Source of the DNA: Pseudoalteromonas shioyasakiensis | GTDB lineage: Bacteria; Pseudomonadota; Gammaproteobacteria; Enterobacterales; Alteromonadaceae | Direction of reading: 5' to 3' | Assembly: GCF_024518675.1 (NCBI RefSeq) | Contig: NZ_JANIGL010000002.1 | Span: 682,001 to 746,000 of the forward strand | Length of the DNA stretch: 64,000 nucleotides | In this document: positions 1-9,034 of the stretch, piece by piece | Numbering within the stretch: position 1 is the stretch's first letter | How the letters are laid out: each line of letters opens with the position of its first letter | The notes under the pieces: model-generated | The model's database searches: none | Seen by the model: only the letters and a program-made list of their open reading frames with translations | What the model was told of the DNA's origin: nothing | Made by a program: the position numbers and the translations under genes

Positions 1-1
1 C

Positions 2-379
2 AAAGGGTTATTGCAAGCGTTAAAAAATAAAAAAGTTTGCTACTATCTACCAGATCAAGATTATGGCCGCAAACGTTGTGAATTCGTGCCTTTCTTTGCG
101 GTAGAGCAAGCAGCGACAACAACAGGAACCTTATTATTTGCAGCCAGTAAAAACTGCGAAGTAGTCAGTTTCGCCAGTCACAGGGACAAAGACGGTAAAT
201 ACCACCTAGAGGTATTCCCTATGTTAGAGGATTTTCCTAGTGGCAATGATAAACTAGATGTAACACGTGTAAATCAGCGGATGGAACAAGCAGTAAAAAT
301 AGCGCCTGAGCAATACATGTGGTTACATAGGCGTTTTAAAACACGCCCTGACGAAAATGCACCGTCTTACTACAAGTAG
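2..379 (+). CDS. Lipid A lauroyl/myristoyl-type acyltransferase, C-terminal part (5' end outside window)
   Basis: The reading frame is open from base 2, so this is the last ~125 residues of a longer gene that starts upstream of the window. The visible part resembles the C-terminal half of the LpxL/LpxM (HtrB) family: a GLLQALKNKK stretch, then LPDQDYG, VPFFAVEQA and a final MWLHRRFKTRP, where the family typically ends in a W-x-H-R-R-F-K-T-R-P motif. These enzymes add a secondary acyl chain to Kdo2-lipid A at the inner membrane. The catalytic HxxxxD/E motif would lie in the missing part. LpxL cannot be told from LpxM or LpxP with this fragment, so no symbol is given. Confidence 0.85.
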   Translation, partial: KGLLQALKNKKVCYYLPDQDYGRKRCEFVPFFAVEQAATTTGTLLFAASKNCEVVSFASHRDKDGKYHLEVFPMLEDFPSGNDKLDVTRVNQRMEQAVKIAPEQYMWLHRRFKTRPDENAPSYYK

Positions 380-439
380 TGGGTGACTTTCGTTATTTAA
401 TATGATTTTATAAACAAACATCAAACAAGAGTATGAGTC

Positions 440-1012
440 ATGTGGTTTTGGGTTAAGCACTTATCACTAGCCGTTATATTAATAGTCGCCGCCATCTATT
501 TTTTATTTGGCCGTGGTCCAATTATGGATATGAAAGAAACAAAAAATGCAGCTGCACAAGGGTTATCACGTTTTTATTCGGCATTGCGTAATCAGGTAAA
601 CAAAAGTAATGAGCGGGATAAATATGTTTTAAAACTACCAAAACCTGAACTAAATATTGATGCTGCTTTAATTGAGCGAGCTCGGGTGGTTGAACCCTCA
701 TCGCCAAACTGGACCGGTGAATTTATACCACGGCGCTTTAAAAATGGCTCAACCCTGAAAAAAACCATGTCTGAATACGCCCACAATGAAGACATTGTAC
801 TGTATTGGTATTTAAGTAAAGATTACGTAGTAAAAGACCATTTTCGGGTTGATAGCAACTTTAACTCAACTTTGTACCAAGTCGGCCGTGCTATCAATGA
901 TGACTTTGAGAATGAGGTCTATACCTTTTTTTGCTTTAAACAAAGAGCAGCGGTGATAACCGAACTGCCCTCTGAATATGTACGCGAAAACTGCCGTCGT
1001 TTAAAAAGTTAA
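440..1012 (+). CDS. Hypothetical membrane-anchored protein
   Basis: 190 residues, not recognised as a named family. One hydrophobic segment (about residues 6-24) near the N-terminus is followed by a polar, mostly basic domain, so the protein probably sits in the inner membrane with the bulk on one side. The domain has several aromatic and charged patches (for example DIVLYWYLSKDYVV near 118-131) but no catalytic motif I can name. An AAGAG sequence about nine bases before the ATG could serve as ribosome binding site. It follows the acyltransferase by about 60 bases and may be cotranscribed with it. Its stop codon overlaps that of the convergent glnE by four bases. Confidence 0.7.
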   Translation: MWFWVKHLSLAVILIVAAIYFLFGRGPIMDMKETKNAAAQGLSRFYSALRNQVNKSNERDKYVLKLPKPELNIDAALIERARVVEPSSPNWTGEFIPRRFKNGSTLKKTMSEYAHNEDIVLYWYLSKDYVVKDHFRVDSNFNSTLYQVGRAINDDFENEVYTFFCFKQRAAVITELPSEYVRENCRRLKS

Positions 1013-3807
1013 CTTGTTAATGCAAAAATATCCTGCCAAGCAGCAATCACCAAGCGAATATGCTGTTCCAGCTCTTCGCGACTAACGCAGCGTCCTTGCT
1101 GATTTAAACTCAACACATGATAGCGTGAGCGATATTCTATATAAGCTGCAATCATATCTTGCTTCACTTGTTTATTAATGCAACCTAACCTAGCCGCATC
1201 AGTCAAGATCCTTACATTGTCTGAATAGGTAGTTAATTGAGAAAAGGTATGGGCATTTTTAAGAACAAGATACTGCGTAATAAATTCAATGTCGGCCATA
1301 CCGCCAGCATCTTGCTTTAAATCAAATTGCGCCTCGTTACCCTTAGCCAAATGATTACGCATTTTTTCGCGCATCTTGATAACATCCTCTTTTAGAACCG
1401 CGTAATCACGTTGCATAGATAGAATTTCTAATCTAATTTCAGCAAAGCGCTGTTGTAACTCCACTTGGCCTAAAATCATACGAGAGCGTACGAGTGCCTG
1501 ATGCTCCCATGTCCATGCTTGTGTTAGTTGGTAATGATGAAAGCTTTCTAAGTTGATGGCCATCAGCCCAGAGGCACCTTCAGGCCTTAACCTTGTATCA
1601 AGTTCATATAAAATGCCCGATGCTGTGCGGGTATTAAATAAATGCATCAGCCGCTGTGCTAATTTTAAATAAAACTGTCTAGAAGATATGCTTTTTTCAC
1701 CATTGGTTTGGCTGGTGCCGTCATGGTTATGAACAAACACTAAATCTAGATCAGAATCATAACCCACTTCAAAGCCACCGGTTTTACCGTAGGCAATAAC
1801 ACCAAATCCCTTATTTTCGTCATCAGTATTTGGGGGACTACCAAATCGCGACACCATCTGCTGCCAAGCGATGTTTACTGCTTGATCGACAATAGCTTCA
1901 GCAAGTGCAGTTAAGTGATCGCTAACTTTCATTACATCCAACACACCTGTTGCATCTGCGGCAGCGATACGTAACTGATGAGTTTGTTTAAACTGGCGCA
2001 GCGCTTCCATTTGCTGCTCTAAATCTTCATTATCTATACGTAAGAAGTACTGCCTTATTTCATCTTTATAGGCAGTTAATAAGGTTGGCTTATAAAGTAC
2101 TGCAGGGTCAATAAGCTCATCGAGTAAAATTGGATAACGAGAGATATGCTCGCCAATCCACTTACTGTGACAACACAAGGTCACTAATTGTTTTAGTGCT
2201 CCAGGGTTTTCATACAACAGCTCTAAGTACGCTGTGCGCGAGATAATTTTATTCAGCACCTGACTTATCATTGTAAAAACGGCACCTGAGGCATTACATT
2301 GTGAGAGCTGTTTGAGTAGTAACGGCATCAATTTATCAAGAATATCGCGACCACGTAAGCCGATTTTAGCTTTCGCCAAGTGCGCTTTAAAATCACTTAA
2401 AGGCTGCTGCCAGTCATCATTCGGGTCAGTTAATAAACTAACATCATTATGCTCCCAAGCACTGACAAACGCACTTTCGCACGGATCCTCGGGCTCATTT
2501 TCATAGCCTATCACTAACTCAAACTCGCTGTGAACAGATGCCATTACCGTATTAATTTCACTTAAGGTCTGGGCAAAATCAGTTTGCGCTAACAGAAAAT
2601 TTAAACGCTGTTGGTTTAGCTCGTCATCAGGCAATGTTTGTGTTTGTTGATCATCAAAAATTTGTAGGTACTGCTCTACTTTACGCAGAAACAAATAATT
2701 ACTTTGTAGTAGTTGCGCTTCCTCTGAAGCGATTACATTAGTGGCACTAAGCTGTGCAAGAGCTTTAAGCAATGACTGCGTTTGCAAATTAGCTTCACGT
2801 CCGCCACGCACCATTTGTAATGCCTGCACAACAAACTCCACTTCTCGGATGCCACCTGCGCCGAGCTTAATATTATTGGTTAAGCGTTTACGTCTTACTT
2901 CTTGGGCGATCATCTGCTTCATTTTACGCAGCGATTCTATCACTGAAAAGTCAATATAGCGGCGATACACAAAGGGTTTTAACAATTGGTAAAACTCTTC
3001 ACTATATTGGGTTTGCTCGCCAATTAAGCGGCCTTTGAGCATAGCATAACGCTCCCACTCTCGACCTTGCTCTTGGTAATAATCTTCTATTGCGGTAAAG
3101 CTCATCACTAAAGGGCCACTTTCACCAAAAGGTCGAAGCCGCATATCCACCCTAAACACTTGCCCATCTGCGGTGTTTTGGTTCAGTGAAGCAATCAATT
3201 TTTGCGCAACTTTAGTATAAAATACTTGTGCTTCGAGTGAGCGTCTGCCACCTTGGGTTTTTACACTTTGCGGATAGGCAAATATTAAATCGATATCAGA
3301 AGAATAATTAAGTTCTTTGCCACCAAGCTTGCCCATACCCAATACTAGCATCTGCATTACATTGCCATGCTCATCAATTGGCTCCCCATTCACTTTAGCC
3401 ACCTGTGCAAACGCCCAGCGGTTTGCAGCGTCAATAAGTTTGTCTGCCAACAGAGAAATATAGTTGATGCTATCCGCTATTTCGTTGTTACAACATAAGT
3501 CTAAAAAAGCGACCTTAAGCCAATAGCGTTCTCTGTATTGGCGCAGTATTTGATAGCCCTCTGCCTCATCGACATTAGCAAGGTCGTAACCAACAAACGG
3601 ACAAGGGCAATCACGTTGTAACATTTCAGACTCTGATATTAATACTTCAATGAGCTCAGGTTGCGACTCCAAACAACGCCATGCAAATTCACTCAAGCCA
3701 AGTAATTTTATAATTTGCTCATTAACAGAGCGCTCAGGAAATAATTCATTAAAGCGTTCCATACCAAGGGCATGTATTTGGGAGGGGAGTTGTTGGAGCT
3801 GGCTCAT
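1009..3807 (-). CDS. glnE: Bifunctional glutamine synthetase adenylyltransferase/adenylyl-removing enzyme
   Basis: 932 residues, close to the ~946 of the E. coli enzyme. It has the two duplicated nucleotidyltransferase domains of GlnE: the first with GMGKLGGKELNYSSDIDLIF at about 157-176 (D171, D173; the deadenylylating half in characterised GlnE) and the second with YGKTGGFEVGYDSDLDLVF around 673-691 (the adenylylating half). Each is followed by a helical domain with an AGG(I/M)xxxEF motif (317-325 in the first copy). GlnE adds or removes AMP on glutamine synthetase in response to PII and glutamine. An AAAGAGAG ribosome binding site precedes the ATG. It appears to be a single gene facing away from the DUF350-like gene. 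Confidence 0.97.
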   Translation of the reverse strand: MSQLQQLPSQIHALGMERFNELFPERSVNEQIIKLLGLSEFAWRCLESQPELIEVLISESEMLQRDCPCPFVGYDLANVDEAEGYQILRQYRERYWLKVAFLDLCCNNEIADSINYISLLADKLIDAANRWAFAQVAKVNGEPIDEHGNVMQMLVLGMGKLGGKELNYSSDIDLIFAYPQSVKTQGGRRSLEAQVFYTKVAQKLIASLNQNTADGQVFRVDMRLRPFGESGPLVMSFTAIEDYYQEQGREWERYAMLKGRLIGEQTQYSEEFYQLLKPFVYRRYIDFSVIESLRKMKQMIAQEVRRKRLTNNIKLGAGGIREVEFVVQALQMVRGGREANLQTQSLLKALAQLSATNVIASEEAQLLQSNYLFLRKVEQYLQIFDDQQTQTLPDDELNQQRLNFLLAQTDFAQTLSEINTVMASVHSEFELVIGYENEPEDPCESAFVSAWEHNDVSLLTDPNDDWQQPLSDFKAHLAKAKIGLRGRDILDKLMPLLLKQLSQCNASGAVFTMISQVLNKIISRTAYLELLYENPGALKQLVTLCCHSKWIGEHISRYPILLDELIDPAVLYKPTLLTAYKDEIRQYFLRIDNEDLEQQMEALRQFKQTHQLRIAAADATGVLDVMKVSDHLTALAEAIVDQAVNIAWQQMVSRFGSPPNTDDENKGFGVIAYGKTGGFEVGYDSDLDLVFVHNHDGTSQTNGEKSISSRQFYLKLAQRLMHLFNTRTASGILYELDTRLRPEGASGLMAINLESFHHYQLTQAWTWEHQALVRSRMILGQVELQQRFAEIRLEILSMQRDYAVLKEDVIKMREKMRNHLAKGNEAQFDLKQDAGGMADIEFITQYLVLKNAHTFSQLTTYSDNVRILTDAARLGCINKQVKQDMIAAYIEYRSRYHVLSLNQQGRCVSREELEQHIRLVIAAWQDIFALTS

Positions 3808-3876
3808 TAAATACTCTCTTTTATATCAGCAGTAATCATACTAGAATAAAATTATTAATTATTATCTAGGTTCAAC

Positions 3877-4770
3877 ATGTCATATTTGTCTTTATCTAAC
3901 ACTAGTTTAGTCGCGATTGCCATCTGTTTTGCGGTTATTTGCTTAACTGTAATAGGCTTACGAGGACTAAATCATTTCAAGGCTAAACAAGCTTTGAAAG
4001 AAGAGCTAGCCCAACATGACAATTTTGCCATGGGGATCAGCTTTGCATCTGAGATAAGTGTGGTGGTGGCAACCATTGCTTTTTTATTTGATGAAATAAG
4101 CATTAGTGCAGCTCAATCTAATCCATTAAAAGTCATCACTTTAATTGTCTTATTGTTTAGCTTTATTAAGGTAGGCCATTTAATCCACCGTAAATGGATT
4201 TTACATAGGTTTAATGAAGAGGCCGCCATCTTAAAGCAAAATGTCTGTGCAGCCTTGGTCGATTCGGGCATGTTGATTGCAAACTGTATCATTAGTTTAG
4301 GTCTATATAACTGGTCCCATACCCAAGGATTCAGCAGCTTGCTCATTGCGTTTGTTAGTTTCTTTTTATTACAAGGTATCTTTGCTTTAGACAGTAAATT
4401 GCGTGAATACCGCTTTGCTAGAGCCAATCAAGGAGCTTCACTACAGAGTAATTTTAACTTAGAAAATACCTCTATAGGGATTCGCTACGCAGGTAAATCA
4501 ATAGGTTTAGCGTTAGCTATTTATGCAGGGCTGGCCAGTGCTATTTTTCATAATGGTAAAATGGTCGAAAATTTATTCACATTAGCTTTACATTGCGGCA
4601 CGATGTGGTTATTACTGTATATATTAACGACCATTATCAAGTACATTTCACTACCCAATATAGATACAGCACTTGAAATTGACCATCAAGATAACATTGG
4701 TATTGCCTGTATCGAATTTGCTGTTTTTTGTGTTATAGGCTATTTACTTATTAGTATGTTTTCAATTTAG
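3877..4770 (+). CDS. DUF350-like multi-spanning membrane protein
   Basis: 297 residues with about eight hydrophobic segments. Four short repeats have the shape of the DUF350 signature (N-x-A-x-A/G-I, then a glycine-rich membrane helix): DNFAMGISFA at 48-57, QNVCAALVDSG at 121-131, NTSIGIRYAG at 197-206 and DNIGIACIEFA at 272-282. A protein such as E. coli YjfL carries two such units, so this one looks like a double-length version. DUF350 has no established biochemical function; an inner-membrane location is clear from hydrophobicity. The next gene begins within about 30 bases and may be cotranscribed. Family assignment is from motif memory only. Confidence 0.7.
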   Translation: MSYLSLSNTSLVAIAICFAVICLTVIGLRGLNHFKAKQALKEELAQHDNFAMGISFASEISVVVATIAFLFDEISISAAQSNPLKVITLIVLLFSFIKVGHLIHRKWILHRFNEEAAILKQNVCAALVDSGMLIANCIISLGLYNWSHTQGFSSLLIAFVSFFLLQGIFALDSKLREYRFARANQGASLQSNFNLENTSIGIRYAGKSIGLALAIYAGLASAIFHNGKMVENLFTLALHCGTMWLLLYILTTIIKYISLPNIDTALEIDHQDNIGIACIEFAVFCVIGYLLISMFSI

Positions 4771-4800
4771 ATATTGAAAATACCAAAAACGTGGGGCCGC

Positions 4801-5274
4801 ATGCCGTTTAAAGTAAACAACTATCTATTGATCGATAATGACAGTGAGTTCAGCCGACAATTCACTGAACACTACTTCGGTCAAGCTGATACCGAAAACC
4901 CCAGCACTTTAGTTATTGCTGGCATTAATACGCGCCAGCTTGTCAAATTGATGTTCGATGAACTGATAAAAGATTATTGTTATTGTGACTTTAATAACGA
5001 AATTAGTGTCTCTGAGTTAGCGAGTTATTTACACGAACATCACGATATTGCCGGTGTATTATTTAACCAGACTGATTATCTATTAGCAGATGACAAACAA
5101 CGCTTTATTTTTAATTCCCTGCACAGTGTGCGCTTTTTAGTAAGTGAAGTTGATGGCGGCTATCACTTTGAGCCGGTTACTGAACAAGCACAAAATAACC
5201 ACCTATCATGCCAAACCGATATCGCTGAAACACCACAAAACCTAGAAGCATTAAACGAAAAACTAAATAGTTAA
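4801..5274 (+). CDS. Hypothetical protein
   Basis: 157 residues from the ATG at 4801; an in-frame TTG at 4774 would add nine residues but has no ribosome binding site, whereas GTGGGG lies shortly before 4801. The protein is acidic and soluble-looking, with no signal peptide, membrane helix or recognised motif. The middle contains LASYLHEHHDIAGVLFNQTDYLL, and the C-terminal tail is Gln/Asn-rich and probably disordered. It lies between the DUF350-like gene and rsmE, on the same strand, so the three may share a transcript. I cannot assign a function. Confidence 0.6.
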   Translation: MPFKVNNYLLIDNDSEFSRQFTEHYFGQADTENPSTLVIAGINTRQLVKLMFDELIKDYCYCDFNNEISVSELASYLHEHHDIAGVLFNQTDYLLADDKQRFIFNSLHSVRFLVSEVDGGYHFEPVTEQAQNNHLSCQTDIAETPQNLEALNEKLNS

Positions 5275-5356
5275 AGCTCAGTTCTGCTAATAATATTTGC
5301 ACCCAAGCAGCGCCTTACTTAAGATAGCGCTATTAGCTATCTATATTAAGGCCACC

Positions 5357-6091
5357 ATGCGCATTCCTCATATTTATCAAGCAAGTGATATCGTACTTTC
5401 CACCCCTGTCAGCTTAGACGATGACGCTGCCGGGCACATTGGCCGGGTTTTACGTATGAAGGTCGGTGAGCAAATTTCATTATTTAATGGCCAAGGTGGC
5501 GAATACTTATGTGAGCTTATTGAAGTTGGTAAAAAATCCGTTGTCGCTATGCCCCTTGAGTTTAACAACATAGATGTTGAATCTCCTCTAAGTATTCATT
5601 TAGGGCAAGGTATATCGCGCGGCGATAAAATGGACTTTACCATTCAAAAGTCTGTCGAGTTAGGGATCACCGAAATCACCCCTATTTTCAGTAAACGTTG
5701 TGGTGTAAAGCTCAGTGCTGAGCGTTTAGCAAAGAAACACCAGCAATGGCAAAAAATAGCCATTTCTGCAGCAGAACAATCAGGCCGTAATCGTATTACC
5801 ACCATCCACCCTCCTATTGATATAAAAGAGTGGCTAGAGCAACACAGTGATGAAATTAAGCTCACCCTACACCCTCGTGCTGAGCACTCAATTAAAACGA
5901 TTACCGTACCACACAGTGGTGTACGCTTTTTAGTTGGACCTGAAGGGGGTTTTACCGACGAAGAGATTGCACAAACTAAACAACAAAATTTTACTGATAT
6001 TCGCATCGGGCCACGTGTACTGCGAACTGAAACCGCAGCTTTAACGGTCTTAAGTGCATTACAACTGCAATTTGGTGATTTAGCTAATTGA
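5357..6091 (+). CDS. rsmE: 16S rRNA (uracil-1498-N3)-methyltransferase
   Basis: 244 residues from the ATG at 5357, the usual RsmE length. An earlier in-frame start at 5297 would add a non-homologous 20-residue leader and is rejected. The protein starts MRIPHIYQ, has an N-terminal PUA-like domain (HIGRVLRMKVGEQISLFNG) and a C-terminal SPOUT methyltransferase domain with the knot motifs LVGPEGGFTDEE and RIGPRVLRTETAAL. RsmE methylates N3 of U1498 in 16S rRNA of the 30S subunit. In many gammaproteobacteria rsmE lies directly before gshB, as here. A 7-bp inverted repeat (5322-5342) sits in its short leader. Confidence 0.96.
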   Translation: MRIPHIYQASDIVLSTPVSLDDDAAGHIGRVLRMKVGEQISLFNGQGGEYLCELIEVGKKSVVAMPLEFNNIDVESPLSIHLGQGISRGDKMDFTIQKSVELGITEITPIFSKRCGVKLSAERLAKKHQQWQKIAISAAEQSGRNRITTIHPPIDIKEWLEQHSDEIKLTLHPRAEHSIKTITVPHSGVRFLVGPEGGFTDEEIAQTKQQNFTDIRIGPRVLRTETAALTVLSALQLQFGDLAN

Positions 6092-6144
6092 AATTACTAA
6101 AAGCACCCTCATATCTATTGCAACATATTAAGTAAGGCAACGAC

Positions 6145-7098
6145 ATGGCAATTAAGTTAGGTATAATTTCAGATCCTATCAGCGGATTTAACATCAAAAA
6201 AGACACAGGCTTTGCAATGATGATGCAAGCTCAAAGTCGTGGCTATGAAATTTATTACATGGAAATGGATGATTTATCGCTACGTAAAGGCAAAGCCTTT
6301 GCAACTGCTGCTAAAGCACGCGTTTTTGATGATGAAAGCCACTGGTACGAACTTGAACAAAAAACCACCATTGCACTTGCTGATTTAGACGTCATTTTAA
6401 TGCGTAAAGATCCTCCGTTTGACACTGAATATATCTACGCCACTTATATTTTAGAACGTGCCGAGCTGGAAGGCACATTAATCGTCAATAAACCACAAAG
6501 CTTGCGTGATGCTAACGAAAAGCTCTTTACTGCGTGGTTTAGTGAACATACACCAGATACCTTGGTGACCCGAGATAAAAACCAAATAAAAGCGTTTCTT
6601 GCCCAGCACCAAGATATTATTCTCAAACCATTAGATGGTATGGGTGGCGCATCTATTTTTAGGGTAACGCAAAACGATGCCAACATAGGTGTTATTTGTG
6701 AAACGCTTACTGAACATGGCAGCCGTTTTGCCATGGCGCAAAACTATATCCCAGAGATCAAACAGGGCGATAAGCGCGTATTAGTGGTTGATGGCGAGGT
6801 TATTCCATATTGTTTAGCGCGTATTCCACAAAATGGTGAAACCCGGGGCAACCTAGCCGCTGGCGGTCGTGGTGAAGCTCGCCCGATCAGTGATTCGGAT
6901 CTAAAAATAGCCCAAGCAGTTGCACCAACATTAAAAGCAAAAGGCTTGATTTTTGTTGGGCTAGACATAATTGGCGATAAACTAACAGAAATAAACGTCA
7001 CGGCACCAACTTGCGTCAAAGAGATTGAAGCTGCCTACGATATTTCAATCACAGGTATCTTATTTGATGCGATAGAGAGAAAACTGAGCCATACTTAA
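6145..7098 (+). CDS. gshB: Glutathione synthase
   Basis: 317 residues, the family length. It has the N-terminal pre-ATP-grasp domain and an ATP-grasp fold with the nucleotide loop KPLDGMGGASIF at 161-172 and the C-terminal Mg-binding segment EINVTAPTCVKEIE. The enzyme joins gamma-glutamylcysteine and glycine with ATP to make glutathione in the cytoplasm. An AAGGC ribosome binding site precedes the ATG. It follows rsmE by 53 bases and precedes yqgE by 27, so rsmE-gshB-yqgE-ruvX looks like one operon. Confidence 0.98.
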   Translation: MAIKLGIISDPISGFNIKKDTGFAMMMQAQSRGYEIYYMEMDDLSLRKGKAFATAAKARVFDDESHWYELEQKTTIALADLDVILMRKDPPFDTEYIYATYILERAELEGTLIVNKPQSLRDANEKLFTAWFSEHTPDTLVTRDKNQIKAFLAQHQDIILKPLDGMGGASIFRVTQNDANIGVICETLTEHGSRFAMAQNYIPEIKQGDKRVLVVDGEVIPYCLARIPQNGETRGNLAAGGRGEARPISDSDLKIAQAVAPTLKAKGLIFVGLDIIGDKLTEINVTAPTCVKEIEAAYDISITGILFDAIERKLSHT

Positions 7099-7125
7099 TT
7101 TTCAACATAATAAAGGGGTAACGTT

Positions 7126-7683
7126 ATGCAATCATTAGAAAATCACTTTTTAATCGCAATGCCATCAATGCAAGACCCTTTTTTTAAGCGTGCTGTAACG
7201 TATATTTGTGAGCACAATGAAGACGGGGCTATGGGGCTGGTAATTAACCAGCCTATCAATATCACTGTGGGTGACTTACTTGATAAAATTGAAATCGATA
7301 ACGATAAAACGAATCAAGCATCACAAGTCGCCGTTTTTGCTGGTGGGCCGGTAAAAACAGACCGCGGGTTTGTTTTACACTCACCTAAACCTGGTTACGC
7401 TGCCAGCCAAGAACTAAGCAGTGATATTATGATCACCACCTCCAAAGATGTATTAGCAAGCCTAACAACTACGCAAGCACCTGAGCAATTTATAATTACT
7501 TTAGGTTATGCCGGTTGGGAGCAAGGCCAACTTGAACAAGAGCTACTTGAAAATTCATGGCTTATCATTAAAGCGGATCCTGACATTATATTTAACACCC
7601 CAGTGGAGCAACGCTGGGAAAAAGCCGTTGAAACGTTAGGTTTTGATATTAGCCAATTAAGCGCTGAAGCAGGCCATGCCTAA
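7126..7683 (+). CDS. yqgE: YqgE/AlgH family protein
   Basis: 185 residues of the UPF0301 (DUF179) family. Typical stretches are NHFLIAMPSMQDPFFKRAV at the N-terminus, then MGLVINQP, and FAGGPVKTDRGFVLH in the middle. The molecular role is unsettled; AlgH of Pseudomonas was named for an effect on alginate regulation. A strong AAAGGGGT ribosome binding site precedes the ATG. It sits between gshB and ruvX as in most gammaproteobacteria, probably in the same transcript. Confidence 0.95.
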   Translation: MQSLENHFLIAMPSMQDPFFKRAVTYICEHNEDGAMGLVINQPINITVGDLLDKIEIDNDKTNQASQVAVFAGGPVKTDRGFVLHSPKPGYAASQELSSDIMITTSKDVLASLTTTQAPEQFIITLGYAGWEQGQLEQELLENSWLIIKADPDIIFNTPVEQRWEKAVETLGFDISQLSAEAGHA

Positions 7684-7712
7684 ACGCAACTCACTTTAAA
7701 TAGAAAGAAGCA

Positions 7713-8159
7713 ATGAGCAAAAAACAACTTAAGCCCAAAGGTGAACGTACCGTGATGGGCTTTGATTTTGGTACCACCAGCATTGGTATTGCAATTGGCC
7801 AAGAGCTGACTGGATCAGCCTCAAGTCTCAGCGCTGTAAAAGCCAAAGATGGCATTCCAAACTGGGACTTTATCAAAAAGCACGTTGATGAGTGGCAACC
7901 CGACCTCTTAGTGGTCGGTCTGCCTCTTAATATGGATGGAACAAATCAAGAAGTCACATTTAAAGCGAAAAAGTTTGCCAACCGCTTACATAATAATTTT
8001 GGCCTACCAGTAGAGACCCAAGACGAACGTTTAACAACAGCAGATGCTAAAGCCAGGTTATTTGCACACGGCGGTTACAAAAGCTTAGGCAAAGGTAATG
8101 TTGATAATATGTCTGCGGTGATTATTTTAGAGAGCTATTTTGAACAAGCTTACGGGTAA
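7713..8159 (+). CDS. ruvX: YqgF/RuvX, putative pre-16S rRNA nuclease / Holliday junction resolvase-like
   Basis: 148 residues with the RNase H-like fold of the YqgF family: [16 protein letters not shown] near the N-terminus (first catalytic Asp), [17 protein letters not shown] in the middle, DERLTTADA and a final Asp in [14 protein letters not shown]. Family members process the 5' end of 16S rRNA and were earlier proposed as Holliday junction resolvases. It is the last gene of the rsmE-gshB-yqgE-ruvX group, and its last 38 bases overlap the 3' end of the convergent periplasmic-protein gene. Confidence 0.95.
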   Translation: MSKKQLKPKGERTVMGFDFGTTSIGIAIGQELTGSASSLSAVKAKDGIPNWDFIKKHVDEWQPDLLVVGLPLNMDGTNQEVTFKAKKFANRLHNNFGLPVETQDERLTTADAKARLFAHGGYKSLGKGNVDNMSAVIILESYFEQAYG

Positions 8160-9033
8160 GAGGTAAGTTAATAATCAGCTGATCGGTTAGCTCAGGAATA
8201 AACCCAGCTTGCCGATACGCTCTTTCAATTGCCCCTTGTTCGCGCATTATTTTCAAGCCTTTTTGTAGCGCAGCAAACGCCCTGTAGCCTTCTGGGTGAA
8301 GTTTTGATACCACAAAGTGGCGACTATCATCTAATAACATTAAAACCTTAGGAATTGCTTTTAAGGTGATATTTTCAAGCTCATAATGATTATTAATCGC
8401 TGGCATTAAGGGCATCAGCATAAAATCAACCCACTGCATAGAAACCATTCTAACTTGACTTAACCATTCATCTTCACGAATAAGTTTTTTTAACGGTAAT
8501 TGTGCGAGCGTACGCCAATCGGTACGCCAGCGTGGCGTTGAAACACTGGTAAGTTCATTAAAATCAGATAAATGCTGTAATTTAAAAACAGCGTGATTTT
8601 CTTCAGCGGCATAAATACCAGCAAAGTATTCACCTTTACGGATCACCGGATCACTGATCAATACTTCTTCTGATAGCAATTTTGCATCTTGATACCAATA
8701 CGTATCAAAGCTGATCAGTAATTCACCTTGCTCTAATAACTTGGTATTTCTAAAGTTTACCTTGCCAACTTGGTAATCAAAGCGCTTGTTAAACCCACCT
8801 AAGTGCATAGCTTGTTGCGCGATGATCATATCAACCACATCACGACGAATAAACTTACCGCTAAAATCGTTTATTTGATCGGGGGTTTTACCCGCTAAAA
8901 AGCGCGAATAATCATGATATACATCATCGCGTAAATAAATGGTGATCGCATCGCCTTGGCTAATAGCAAAAAACGGGGTCATTAAACAATGAGTAAGTAG
9001 CAATGTTAAACACCATTTTAAGCTATGTTGCAT
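8122..9033 (-). CDS. Periplasmic solute-binding-like protein
   Basis: 303 residues with a cleavable-looking signal peptide (about 1-25, ending TPFFAISQG). The rest resembles type-2 periplasmic binding proteins (SBP_bac_3-like) in size and layout: an N-terminal beta-strand (AITIYLRDD) and a C-terminal segment [29 protein letters not shown], which matches the usual closing helix of these proteins. No ABC permease or ATPase gene is nearby. Its ATG follows the pilU stop codon by one base, so translation is probably coupled to pilU. This suggests, but does not prove, a sensing or cell-surface role linked to twitching motility. Confidence 0.75.
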   Translation of the reverse strand: MQHSLKWCLTLLLTHCLMTPFFAISQGDAITIYLRDDVYHDYSRFLAGKTPDQINDFSGKFIRRDVVDMIIAQQAMHLGGFNKRFDYQVGKVNFRNTKLLEQGELLISFDTYWYQDAKLLSEEVLISDPVIRKGEYFAGIYAAEENHAVFKLQHLSDFNELTSVSTPRWRTDWRTLAQLPLKKLIREDEWLSQVRMVSMQWVDFMLMPLMPAINNHYELENITLKAIPKVLMLLDDSRHFVVSKLHPEGYRAFAALQKGLKIMREQGAIERAYRQAGFIPELTDQLIINLPLTRKLVQNSSLK

Positions 9034-9034
9034 T

